From assembly GCA_015501075.1 (NCBI GenBank), contig JADNYJ010000075.1, positions 1 to 64,000 of the forward strand: a DNA stretch of 64,000 nt, in the 5' to 3' direction. Source of the stretch: Gymnopilus junonius. Lineage: Eukaryota; Basidiomycota; Agaricomycetes; Agaricales; Galerinaceae. How positions within the stretch are numbered: the stretch's first letter is position 1; each line of letters opens with the position of its first letter. Of this stretch, positions 47,015 to 58,709 are shown in pieces. Position numbers and translations under genes: made by a program. A model generated the notes under the pieces. The model was not told the DNA's origin, did no database searches, and worked only from the letters and a program-made list of their open reading frames with translations.

Positions 47015-50000
47015 CTACTTTTTTGTATTAGTACATGCTGTCTTTCTACCATTATCTACCCCTCTGCACCCAACTGTTCTAAGACAATGCTTGCATGGCA
47101 CAGTACATGGTACAGGACAACGTAGAATGTCACTGCTTCCTGGACACTTTGAATCACGACAGCGGCGGCATGACTTAAAAGCTCGCTGGCGGTCCTTGTC
47201 AGGAACAAGGCGGCGTCGTTTGGGTGCCAACAGGCCTTGGCTTACTGTTGAACTCGAACAGCTTTCTATCTCCGAGGGTGTTCTATGAGTACTATCAATA
47301 TTGTCAGCTGAATTTTCGAGACACTGGGAAATTGAATGAGCTTGCTGCTTACCTGAGTGGTTCTTGTAGGTCTGCAATGAATGGATGTGGATGCTCAGCT
47401 AGGTCGGCCTCGCCTGTCTGCACAAGTGGAAGTGGGCTTGGTGACATGGGCAGGGTTTGGTGGCTCAGAGCATAGTGAATGGCTTCTTGTTGGGTACCTA
47501 TAGCTGTAGGTGGTGTTGGACAGCGTGCACGAGAGACAGGCAGGTCAATTGAAAGAGAGGGAGGAACCTGCATATCATCGTGAAGTTCAATGACAGCCTG
47601 TGAAGGGTGGAGATGTGATGCCATGAATGTAATGTATTCAGGAAAGGGATTAGTCAGTGCAGAGAAAATTTGAGTTGAAGAAGCAATGTTTTGCATCTGA
47701 TCCGACATTAGCTCTTGAGATGCACGAATGTTGCTCATCTTTTCCCAGCTTTTTGAATATGCAGAGAGGACTTCAAATGTTACATAGAACCGCTCCTTTC
47801 CATCAGCTGTTCTATTCCATTCTTGTGCAAAAGCCTCAAAATTGACATGTTTCTTACCATCAACACTGGCTTGCTCTGAAAACTCTCGGATTTTCATGAA
47901 GAAATATCGTCGAGCCTCATCTGTTGTCGGAGGCAAAGCCGGAAGTGCGAGGCCTTGTCTTTTCCGAAGCCAATCATCATTTGCATTTAGCTTGAATGTG
48001 GATGCTGCAGTTTCGGAGTAGGGCTCCATACAGAGCCGAATTCGCAAGGTTTCTGTAGTGATAATGATTCTTTGATTAAATTATGGAGGAAAGTTGATGC
48101 TGGAATGCAAACCTGGAAAGCTGCAAATTCCAAACTGTTCTGTTGTCCTCTCATATAAATCACCATTGATCCAATCTGCATATGACTCTGAACCTCCTGT
48201 AATATCTGAAAGGTAATTCAGCAAAAAAGCAGTTCGGTTTATGAGTCCAAGATCGTGATGGTATTCCCAGTCAACCCCAAAGAGATGTTTTGCATAGGCC
48301 TGCAATATCACAGGTTGAGAGATTAGCCTCAAATATCTTAGAAGTATGGAATTTGAATTTACCTGGAGGTTATACCATGTGCAGTGATCTGTTAAACTGT
48401 TTGTTGTCAAACGTGGTCCAGCTAAATCCAAGTTGAATGAGCTTTACGCAGTTTCTAATCACAGGATGAAATTATGAATACCAACCATTCAGTCCACCAA
48501 ACTTCCGATAAATGTCTCCATGTGGACCACCTTCAACGTTGTTCGTCCCACGCAAACATTTCCACTTCTGGAGCCCATACTTATCAACCCCAGCCTTTTC
48601 ATACATAGGAACACCATTGACATCAGAGAGATAACCTTGGCGAGCGAGTTCAAGGACTGCATTAGCTTTGGCTTGAACCTGCTCAGTAAACAGGCGTGCT
48701 CCAGTCTTTGCATCAACAGCATTCTGAAACATGCTGTAAACATGTTCAATTGCGGGAACAAGAATGCTAGGGGAAGGAACATGTGTGGAGTACGTTCGAG
48801 AATAAAACGTGAATTTCGCACTAGCATTTGGTCAAATGTGAGCTTAAAGTGCTTCTGACAGACAGAGTCCACATTAGATCGAGCAAGAGGATCCCAATGC
48901 AAGATATGATCTCGAAGAGCATGCAGAAAGCCAGGACGAGAGCCATGGTTGATAGGTATCGGAATCATATGAAAAGCATGGAAGATGTCCTTTTTGGAAA
49001 GTGTGTATTCAACCTCAATATCAGGAGGAGAATCTACTGCTTTCTTGAGTCGGTCAATAGGATTCTCTAGAATATTAGTCTCCAAAGGGTCAATGTCATC
49101 AAATTGGCGTTTTTTCCCTATAGAGCTCAGGAAGTTCAATACATATCCAAGAATTGAATATTATAAAATACCTTTTTGCTTTTCATTTGCTTGAGAATAC
49201 GCTTCAAGCATTTTTAGTTGATTAGACCCTTCTTCTGGATCTGAGAGTTCACCATCATCAAGATGAGAGATATCACAATCATGATGTGACTCTGTCATAT
49301 TTTGAACTATTGATTGGTTCGACTCAGATTCAAGGGCTCTCAGTGTCATCAATGGGTCCTGTTCTGCAGGCAAATGAACAACAGGCTGAGGCGGCAGATC
49401 TGTCTACAAAAAATGAACATGAGTAATCAACACGCTGAGTTATGTGGAACTTAGCATACCAGGTCACAGTAATCAAAATTGAGATGAGAAAGAGGTGCTA
49501 CAACAAAGAATGTTGGAAGTGAGGATGAGACTTGAAGTTGTCCAAGTGTCAAAGCACCAGATTTGGTCTTCCTGGCAGTTTGACCAGGAGGTAGATGAAG
49601 AATTGCTGCAGCTGCCGGAACAAGAAGCATATCAATCTCCACCAGCAGGCGGCTTTTGGTCAGAACATTTACCTGCACTTGTCCGAACATTGAGGGTTGG
49701 TTGTTGGAGATTTTGCCATATGCAGCTGGTTCTCCTCCTTCCTGCACAAGCAAAGCAATGCGGGTTCCACCAGGTGTAGAATGTTCAACTTTCACAAGAG
49801 GCGCAATTTGAGTCGCCTTCTCGAAGATAATCCTGGAAGCATGGACATCGAGAGCTGCATAATGCACAAGATCTGGGTGCAACTGTCTCAATTCCCAATC
49901 CTCGCACCTCCTTGCTTGATCATCCTTACTCAAGTATTTTCCAACAGTTTTCTCGAGGAGAATATCAAGGGAAGCAGAGCTTTTTCGAGGAATGATCCCT

Positions 50001-52493
50001 CGGTGAGTACAGTACTCCTTCAGGTCTATAAGGGTGAATGATGTCTGCTGCTTAAGCTGCGGAAACTGCTTCTTCAATCAGGTAAGATCTCCCTTTACAG
50101 AAGATCCTATTTTAAAAACGCGAGGAGAGACAAGAAGACATAGCAGCGAGGGAGGAAGTTTCTCGCCAAATTTATGAACCTTAAGATTACTTATTAATAT
50201 TCAAACACTTTAAATATGCCAAGAAGAACATACAGGAATAATATAAATCTTATCCGGACGCGAATGGGGGGCAATCTGGATGATGGATACACCAACATGA
50301 CGTGAGATATTCCACTCAGCATCCATGCTAACGGACAGATGAAACTGTTCATCAAGGTCAAGTGGGGCAATAAGCGATGACAGAACTCCCTCAACCAAGT
50401 TTGGTGTATCAAGAATTAAAGGAGAGGATGAAGACGGAAGCTCGAGAGGCTCAAGTCCATAAGCTGCAGACATAGGTGAAAGGTTTTCGTAAAGTGATGG
50501 AAACGCCCCTTTTAATAATGGCTTATCCTGATCACATAATAAGATTCATTATTAAGATACTTGGGAAATGGCAAACCTTAATGGGATCATCAGAGAAGGC
50601 TACCCGAGGATTTGGATAGCCATAGAGCTTTATTGATCTAGCTACTGCGGAAAGAGGCCCCATTCGTTCATCATGAGCCTTCGTTAAAGTCAAGGCCTGA
50701 GCACGGATGTACTGCGAATCCATGCAGGTCCATAGGGCACCAAATATTGGAACACCGTCAATCTTTGCGATGCGTTTATTAACCTAAATTTTTTGACAAA
50801 TGATTAACAACGATGAGGCCATGATAAAGATGAGTAGGAATGAGTCATACCTTATGAGAATCATCAATTGAAATTTGGTCTACAGCAAGACAGGCGGTAT
50901 GCTGATTTGCATCATGTTCATCCCTTTCAATGACCTTGTTCATCATCTGCGCAAGGTAGCGTACACTCGGAATGAAGCCCGCATAACCTTGGGGATCGCC
51001 GAAATGCCCAAAATCGGGGGCTCTGGCTAGAGGAAGAAATGAGTATAGTGTGCTCTGGCTAGCACGGTCAGTCCTGGCTTCAGCTTCGTGCCCACGAAGC
51101 AGCTCAAACAAGGCCTCCGAATATTGGAGCTGTAACTTGTTGAATCGACGTGTATGCATCTCTGTCAAGAGTGAACGAACACCAGTTGGCCCCATCTTGT
51201 GCTGATTGCCAATGCGAAGTTGTGTCACGACATCTTCCGAAAGGCCTCCTCGATGTGAAAGGATTGCCGGAAATGCAAGATGCACAGAGGGAGGGAGGGA
51301 GTTAAGGATTGCCTGGCTCCATCCTGCAAAGTGAGATCGGCATCCTTTACGGCAATAATACCCCCATGAAATGATGTAAAAAGAGTCATGGACATCAATT
51401 ATACGGCGAGGGCAAAGGGCGCCATTCTTTTCGAGGACCGTGGTGCATTTCGGGCAGTAGAGCTTCTCCACGAAAAAATGCGGAAGCCACAGAAAGATTC
51501 GTGGCAGATAGAATAATGTTGGTTCGAAACGACGGCGCGAAAGCAGGACCGCGGGTTCGGATGGGTTGATCCAAAAGGTCGAAGGCGAAAATATGCCACC
51601 GTCTGTGAAGGAAGGCGGTTTGACAAGCTCCCGGCCGTCTTTCTCACTAATGATCGGTTTCACGACATTGCCGAAGTATCTGTAAAGCCAGGTGGGCATG
51701 TATTTGGGCTGTTTGAACCAGGCAGCTAGATGAGTTCAAAGTCAGGGAAATGAAGACATTTTCTCTGTGAATGTAACATACCTTTTGTCGGGTCATTCTC
51801 CTTCCCCTCTCTGTTCTTTCCCTTGCCATCATCCTTCGTTCTTGGCATATCCTCTTCGTTTTGCGACTCTAAATCCGATTCGTCATCTTCGCTATCATTT
51901 TCACCCGAAAAGGTATTGTGCTGTGCAAAGAACGGACCTGGAAAAGTGGTTAATATTTGACGGCCTATGAGATTTTGAAATGCTTACGAATTTGCGAGAG
52001 GTTCGAAGCAGCTCGGAGTTGTTGCCAGCTCTGACTAGGGGGCTGGTCTGACGAAACATCCTGGTCTACTGGGACAGCAGTTGGTGGTTCGTTGGGTTGT
52101 TGGAGACAATCGGCCTCAAATACGAGGACTCGGCTGGTTTGGGCACGTCTAAGCAGTCTATCAGAACATGAAAGATCTTATCAAATAAGCAACTACGTAC
52201 CAGTAGCTTGGTGAAGCATTGCCTTCTCTAGTTCTCCAATCTGTCGGAGCATCTCTTCGGTGATATCGTCATCTACATCGTAGTTATCTTCGTCGTCGCA
52301 TCAAAGCCAGCATCTGTGCAATGTAAGGAAGTGAGAGGGATTTCTACGGCATCACATACGGTGATGACGTACCTTGTGTTTCTTTCTCACTTGGGCCTTC
52401 GTGCGAAGCCTCATGTGCCAGTGGTGTGTGTGATTTACTCAGCGAGCGTGCTTTCTGTCTTCGGGTCGGGGAAGAAGCGGCTCTCACGTCCAT
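47015..52493 (-). CDS. Large transposon-type protein: DUF6729-like Cys domain, 3'-5' exonuclease, C-terminal zinc cluster
   Basis: Exon 1 starts at ATG 52493 (MDVRAASSPTRRQKARSLSK) and the gene runs through many exons to TAG at 47015. Domains in order: acidic N-terminus; a cysteine-rich domain at 51700-50845 (YCPKCTTVLEKNGALCPRR, WGYYCRKGCRSHFAGW) like DUF6729; a DEDD exonuclease of RNase D/WRN type (SMDAEWNISRHVGVSIIQIA at 50330, LVHYAALDVHASRIIFEKA near 49860); a large C-terminal part with KWKCLRGTNNVEGGPHGDIY and WEYHHDLGLINRTAFLLNYL, the first recalling the terminal acidic motif region of DDE-type transposases; and a last cysteine cluster (CRRCRDSKCPGSSDILRC). Such proteins are multicopy in Agaricomycetes and I infer a mobile element. 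The frame is mostly good; one base is missing near 52304. Its mechanism is unknown to me. Confidence 0.65.
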
Positions 52494-52656
52494 AATGGAT
52501 CAATCAGGAATGGAAGGTCGTCACTCCGAGTCGGACAACAGCGTGAGGAAGAATTAGAAAGGGCGTGCTTAGGCGTGCTTGCGAGGAAAGAGCGTGTTGT
52601 GCAAAAAATTGTGGAGAGGAAAAGAGAGAGAGAGACGCGACGCGACGCTGATGTAA

Positions 52657-53060
52657 GGTGATGGCAGATAACATTGGCTGGGGCATATAACAGTTTGATT
52701 TTGTATGCGGTTCCAAGGCCATAATAAAAATTTCTAAGGAGAGAGAGTTTTTTTCTACATACACATGCATGCCCCAGCAAAGTTAGAACTTCTCAAAGTG
52801 AAATTTGCATCCAGGAAGACAGGAAACTCAAATGTTATCTGCCATGTTATCTGCCATGGCAGATAACATTGGCTGTGGCATATAACATTTTGATGTTTTA
52901 TGCCGTCCCAAGCTCATGATTTAAAATTCTAAAGAGACAGCATTTTTATTTACATGTACGCGCATGTCCCAGCAACGCCTCAAGTTCTGAAAGTGGAATC
53001 CCCGCCCGGCAGGGCGAAAATGTCGTTGAGAATGTGTGTTTCGGACTTTGCCGGGCATAT
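52657..53060. repeat. Tandem and palindromic repeats upstream of the exonuclease gene
   Basis: ATGGCAGATAACATTGGCT occurs at 52661-52679 and 52856-52874, each followed by G-rich text and CATATAACA; about 150 downstream bases are also similar (AGAGACAG/AGAGAGAG, ACATGCATG-like, CCCAGCAA). GGGCATATAACA recurs near 53053. A perfect palindrome (AATGTTATCTGCC at 52831-52843, GGCAGATAACATT at 52858-52870) lies at the unit junction. This looks like a subterminal repeat array of a DNA transposon. Confidence 0.6.
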
Positions 53061-53304
53061 AACATGCCCAGCACTACGGTTAGATAACCGTTCTGGTAGC
53101 CCTTCAGTCATCCCTGGAATCACCGAGCAAAGGTCATGTTATTGTTGCTATTGGTTTATACAATCAATATAAGAATGCTCAAAGAATGCCGCCATCCTGG
53201 CAATACCTTTGCAACAAGTACATGAGAAAAGCGCCAAGTAGACGAGACAGGGAAAAAAATAACGCTCTGAAGCACTATGTTTGAAATTGAATAAAACTTG
53301 ACCT

Positions 53305-54645
53305 TCAGTCCCTCGCAGCTATTGTCATCACTTTCTTCATGATAAGCCAGTCCGCTATATGTCTCCCCAGCTTCGTATTCCATTTCTCGCCCATGAATCG
53401 TCCCTTGTGAGCATTATACCGGTTTTCATGAAGAAAATCGTATATCTCTGCGTCCTTAAAGTCGTCATTGATGCCACCGCCAATAATGTTGACCTGCAGG
53501 GAGTACCTGAAATGGGCGTTTAAGAACTCGTTATTCAAGGAATCGGGACCATCCGTGCGCATAAACCTTGTCTTGAAGGAAGGGGAATTTAACACCGGCT
53601 TGCCAAAATAAACGATCTCGTAGCCATGCTGGACTTGATCAGAATTTGACGACTGTGTTATCAGCTGTACTTACATCAGTATCGATGGTCACCTCATTTG
53701 TCCACAGAAGCTCTGCCAGCTCCTCAGTTGTGATGATGCAATTCTGTGACGTTTTCAATCTCGAGCTGAATTCATCGGGGTCATTAAGAACCATGCTCTT
53801 CATGTCTGCCCACTGTTCATAGTCCTCATCCGTGTACGGGACGACCGTCTATCCTCGGGTTCAGAATGATTTGTGGTCACAAGAAAGCATTCACTCACCA
53901 TAAATTCACCCCATAAAGGCAAAAGCCATATTGCTTTGGTATCAGAGCGAGCGCTAAGGTCTATGCCTGTGAGCATACATTTGTGATTGTCTCGCACGAG
54001 AACAGCTTCTGCGATGTCGTCCGAGGGCTTTTTCACGTGAATACAATGCTCAGTGAGATAGAATGGAATGGTTACCCACCATACTTCCCAATGTGGGATG
54101 CTCGTTGACCAGTTTGACTTGTGCAACCGTAAAATTTTCCATGTGAGGAAAATGATCGTACACTTCATCTAAATCAGATCCATCTATTTAGTGGTCAGAA
54201 TTTTAATTATCTTTCGGCATCAAAAAGTCCCAGATCTTACCAGCCTTGTACATGCCATAATCTCCCCGACCGATAAGCCTCTCTGAGTCACGGGATAAAG
54301 CTCGCAGAGGCTGTTTGGGTGTTGCTTCGTACTCCAGAATTGATTCTAGATCTGGTTCGACAGTGACTGGGAATATGTGGTAGTCGAAGCTCCGATCTGA
54401 CCTCGTTCCACTGGCTTCCTCCTTGATCAAGATGTCCAGCCAGTTGAATAAACGTCTTTCAGTGATATTTAGATCCGCTCGCCAGCCTGTGCGATCACTG
54501 TTGGCTATGATTAAATATCGTAAATGCACCACTTACTTAACGCTATCCTATTTTTCACCCCGCACCAAATGAACACATCTCTTCCCTGCTCAGCTGCTTT
54601 CCGAGATACGAGATGAGTGATATTAACTTCCTCAGAAGACGCCAT
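53305..54645 (-). CDS. HNH-like nuclease-domain protein, copy H2
   Basis: The ATG at 54645 gives MASSEEVNITHLVSRKAAEQ and GRDVFIWCGVKNRIAL, followed through an intron by SWRADLNITERRLFNWLDIL, then FDYHIFPVTVEPDLESILEY and GRGDYGMYKAG. The HNH-like core is VLVRDNHKCMLTGIDLSARS, then TKAIWLLPLWGEFM: the expected histidine is tryptophan. It ends with CIITTEELAELLWTNEVTID, HFRYSLQVNIIGGGINDDF and a TGA at 53305. All introns look usable and the frame is preserved, so this is probably an expressed gene. The function is unknown. The context is a cluster of paralogs. Confidence 0.65.
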
Positions 54646-55320
54646 TTCAGGATTTGGTGTTAAGATGGAAAATAAAGTATAGCCCGTTTTATATGTCAAT
54701 TCTTCGGGCTCCATCATTTGGCATTATTCTCAATAGATGCAGTTGTTTGTCCAGTAACCAATCTTCCGGATGTAGAACAATAGCGTCCTTGAGTAGGAAA
54801 ATCAAGGATAAGAATGTATTGTATCCATTCTACGACACGGGTGGCAGGAGTGGGAGTGGATGAAACTTACTCTTGCCCATAACACCTGGAATTTATTACT
54901 AAATTGATCCTTTATTGTCCTTCACTGCCCGCAATATCGAAAGAACGTTGCCTGAAGTGATGGAGGGGTATGACCAGTGCCCGATGTCGTGGTGATGAGC
55001 ATAGGTGTCCCAATGAGAAGGATCAGCACAGCCATATCAGGTAGTGCCGACACAAGCTGAATGAGCCTGATAATGTTGCACGTCTAGAACTTCTCAGCAC
55101 CGAAGGAGGAAGGATGTCGGGACCAGGGAGCAAAAATTTTGACCAGCCGCTTGTGTCGTCGGTGCGTGATATATAGTCAGGTGATCATGGTCCAGACCGA
55201 TGACACTGTTACAGAGCCGCAATTTTTTTACTTGTTTAAGTGTACTACGACTTCATATTATCTAGAAGCTGACTAGAAGATGAACGGTACGATTTCCTCA
55301 AACGCCTTTCCGACCGCGAA
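54646..55320. other. Spacer between H2 and H3, with duplicated block
   Basis: No gene is called. 54840-55200 is the diverged copy of 43790-44110. Its minus strand holds an open stretch (LILLIGTPMLITTTSGTG) that may be decayed membrane-protein sequence. Confidence 0.4.
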
Positions 55321-56195
55321 CTAAAATTCTCCATAAAGATCGGGATACCTTAATAACCAATCATAAACGAGTTTCCCTACTCCCGTCTTCAAAACCTCGT
55401 CATCGAATTTGTATTCTTCCTCGTCCTCCTCTTCGAGTTCTTCATTGCGTGATGTTATAAAGTCTTCCGGTGGGTCGAAGGGATAGTCACCTTGAATGTC
55501 ACCTCCCTGGATATTCCTTTGCAGGGAGTATTTGAAATGACCATGAATATAATCATCGTTCAACCGATTTTGGCTGTTGGGAAATTGAACGTGAGACTTG
55601 AAATTAGGTGTATCCGATGTGCGCTGATCAAAGTATATGATTCTGTATCCGTCCTCTAACGTAGCTGTCTGTGAACAAGAATGCCTTATTCAACACGGCA
55701 AATTTGTAACACACCTCAACGTCAACGGCGACTTCGTTTTTCCACAACAGCTCTGCTATTTTCTGCAATGTAACAAGGCAGTTTTCTATTATCTCCAGTC
55801 TTTCGCACAGGCCGTTATTTTCTCTTATTTCTTCGTGCATTTCTGAATGCTCAAGAAGAGGGGTGACGTCTATCTAAGATGTAGGTGAGTAAAGATCAGT
55901 CCTGTCATTGCATAGCATGACTCACCAAAGTAACTAAAGTACGGCGGAAGGTACCAAATCACCACGGTGTTACTTGGTCTTTGTCCAATGGTTCCCCACT
56001 AAACAGGCATTTGTCTTCTTGGATTTCCAGCGCAGCATCGCGAAGTTCTGTTGATGGCTTCAATCGGGTCAGGAGGCTATTGTATTATAACAGCTGCAAA
56101 TGGATATGAACCGGAGATGCTAGTCATGGATATTGGAGTATAAGAGCTTGATATTCGCCAAAGAATGTCCAGACCCCTATGAAAATAAGTGCTGG
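55321..56195 (-). pseudogene. HNH-like protein copy H3, 5'-truncated
   Basis: This is the C-terminal half of the family only: DAALEIQEDKCLFSGEPLDK, then a one-base gap near 55975 before IWYLPPYFSYF, then CLVTLQKIAELLWKNEVAVD, HFKYSLQRNIQGGDIQGDY, an acidic run and DWLLRYPDLYGEF. It is the closest relative of H1 (the same acidic tail and the LYGEF end). Similarity stops near 56195, about 50 bases from the 3' end of H4, and no N-terminal exons exist. It therefore looks like a truncated duplicate of H1. Confidence 0.6.
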
Positions 56196-56245
56196 GAGAC
56201 AAATTACATTATTACAAATTCAATTGATAGGTGGAAACATAGTCT

Positions 56246-57636
56246 TTAGGAGGTATCTTCATTGGACCCTTCAAATGCTTCGTCGATACTTTCATTCATT
56301 ACCCACTCCCTCACCAACTTCCCAATGCCATACTGCCATACTGTACCCCGAAATGCCTTCCATTCTATCTCCTCTATGTGTTGTTTGACAAACATACCTA
56401 CGGTTGTCTGCTTGAAATCGTCGAAGATGCCCCCTCCCACAATGTTTACAAGTAGAGAGTGTCTGAAATGAGCACGCAAATATTCGTCATCCAAGGACTG
56501 TGTGGTTTTCAATTGGATAAACTGCTTCAAGAGTGCAGTCCAATGCGATTCAAAGCTCGATTTGTCAAAGCAAATAACCTCGTAGTCATTCTAAAATTTC
56601 GTCAGTAACGCTCTTGTTCTTATTGGAAGTAGAGAACTTACATCGACGTCAATTGTCACTTGGTTTGTCCAGAGCAGCTCTGCTATTTCCTTAGTCGATA
56701 CGAGGCTATTGTGTACTACTGCCATTTTCTTAGAGAGTTCAGGCTTCTGGTAGACTTGCATCTCCATTTCATCTCTTTGTTTAGAATGCTGATTACAGGC
56801 GGGGATGATTGTCTGTTATATGAATTGAGAGTCATCAGGTTCTGTAACAGCACATTAAGAATACACTTTCTAAGTATTCGCCCCAAAGTGGTAAGACCCA
56901 CGTCGCTTGGACATCTTGGCAATTTTTGAGATTTATACCTGTGAGTAAGCATTTATTGTTATCTCTCTCAAGCGCCTGGGAAACTATATCGCTGGGAGGT
57001 CCACGGCACTACATGAAGTGGATATTGAGTGTTTTCAGATCATTATGATTGCTGTGCGCACCATTTGAGTGTGGTTCGGGTAAAACCTAGTAATCAAACT
57101 GTTCTTCTCTGAAAAGTTATCAACGTTCTCAAATTCATAGGTTTGAAGTGGTTTGGATCCATCTGTGAAGCCCATTGTAAATTAGTATCATTCGCCACTC
57201 CAGATCAAGGAATATGGATTTGTGAACTTACCTGGAGCATATATAGCATAGTCTCCCATCTTCACCAGGTTTTCAGAGCCCCTGGACAATGGATTCAACG
57301 GCATATTAAGAGATATCTGATAAGTGAGGATTTCCCCTCGGGCAGCCTTTACGGTGACCGGAAAAATACGGTATTGGAAACTGTCATCATTTCTGATTCC
57401 TGACAGATCCTCATTGATGACGATGTTGAGCCAGGTGTACAATCGTTTCTCAGTAACTCCCAGATCCTCTCGTAAACCTGTATATAACAGTTTAAGCAAA
57501 AGCCAACAGTCCATGGAAAGATCATAGACCACATACTCAGCGAAATTGTGTGGGCTAATCCACACCAAACGAATATATTCCTCTTCTGCAAATTCGCTTG
57601 CTGCGAAATAAAATGAGGAACGTCATTGGAAGCCAT
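56246..57636 (-). CDS. HNH-like nuclease-domain protein, copy H4
   Basis: The ATG at 57636 gives MASNDVPHFISQQANLQKRN and IFVWCGLAHTISL. An intron leads to LREDLGVTEKRLYTWLNIVI, FQYRIFPVTV and MGDYAIYAPG. The HNH-like core is ALERDNNKCLLTGINLKNCQ, then VQATWVLPLWGEYL (Trp in place of the catalytic His). The C-terminal part has SLVSTKEIAELLWTNQVTID, HFRHSLLVNIVGGGIFDDF and WQYGIGKLVREWVMNES; TAA at 56246. The intron layout matches H2 and H5. It is probably intact. Similarity to H5 is higher than to H1/H3, giving two subgroups in the cluster. Confidence 0.65.
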
Positions 57637-57922
57637 TACCAAGGAGTATATTGATGAAATGGAGGTAAGTATCTTGCTTCTTATATGCTGGGTCCCCGTG
57701 CATTTCAAGTTTGTGGACAATAGCTCTTGTTCCAGTAATGGAAAACAACGGCAACCAGTTGTTATAACGATGTCGTATTTCGGGTAGTTCCGCCAAAGGC
57801 CACTGATCACCGATGGACGGATTGGTAAGACTGGGACCCACTACCACCTACTTGGCCAATCTGAGCTTCTGCAAGTTGCGTTTGGCTTACAGACTTCCAA
57901 TTTATTCTTTTTCCTGATTGTA

Positions 57923-58369
57923 ATGATTGCCGAACATGTACACTCTTGGGTCGAAGAGAGTTCCGAATCAGTATATAAACCATCTGCCATTCCTCATCAA
58001 GTGCTCGGCATTATCGAGAATCACAACGAAGGATATATAAATGAAAATGAACGTAATGTGCATGTATGGTGTTGTAAACTTGCCGCGTTTCGAGAGAGAA
58101 CAGCTGGAGAGCATGGGCTATTGCTGTTCGCAGGTAGACAAAGCCTGAATCGTATTTGCGATTTTCCTCTCTTACCTGTGTTCATTAGGCTTCTACAACC
58201 ACAACAAAGTGACAGCAGAGATGCTCTACCATCGGGTTCAAATAATCGCGAAAGGTGACTTGCTTACTTGACCTCTTTTACGAGTTTATATCCTCTCTGC
58301 GCAGAGACAAATGCGACGTTCATTCTGGTAGCAGATCAAGATCCACGCATAATAATAATAAAAACATAG
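57923..58369 (+). CDS. Unrecognised three-exon gene, 113 residues
   Basis: Exons 57923-58133, 58189-58254 and 58305-58369 join in phase through two short GT-AG introns. They encode MIAEHVHSWVEESSESVYKP at the start, FAGFYNHNKVTAEMLYHRVQ across the first junction and ATFILVADQDPR near the end, with TAG at 58367. Right after the stop another frame continues coherently (MRLISYETLIQEGEAKILHR, then VVHGHYYIFS) to about 58478. Removing one A from the AAAAA run near 58360 would join them, so the true protein may be longer. The family is not recognised. It lies between two HNH-like genes on the opposite strand. Confidence 0.4.
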
Positions 58370-58709
58370 CAGCATGCGACTTATATCATATGAAACTCTC
58401 ATTCAAGAAGGCGAGGCTAAGATTCTTCATAGAGATGACAGAAGCGTCGTCCACGGACACTACTACATCTTCAGTCCTTGTATGAATATATTTACATGTA
58501 ATCAACATTTATGATCCTTCAACAGACGTCAAATACGCTTGGATTGATATTGATACCGATTAAGAAGTGCGTGAATTCCCCTTATCTGACTGTATCGCAC
58601 TCATGTAATCTTGAAAGTTATGTGACAAAACCTGCAAAAAAAATAGAAAAAACATATAGCATCGGCACAGAAGTACTTGGAAGAAAGAGGGTCATTACCT
58701 GTTCAGCAT

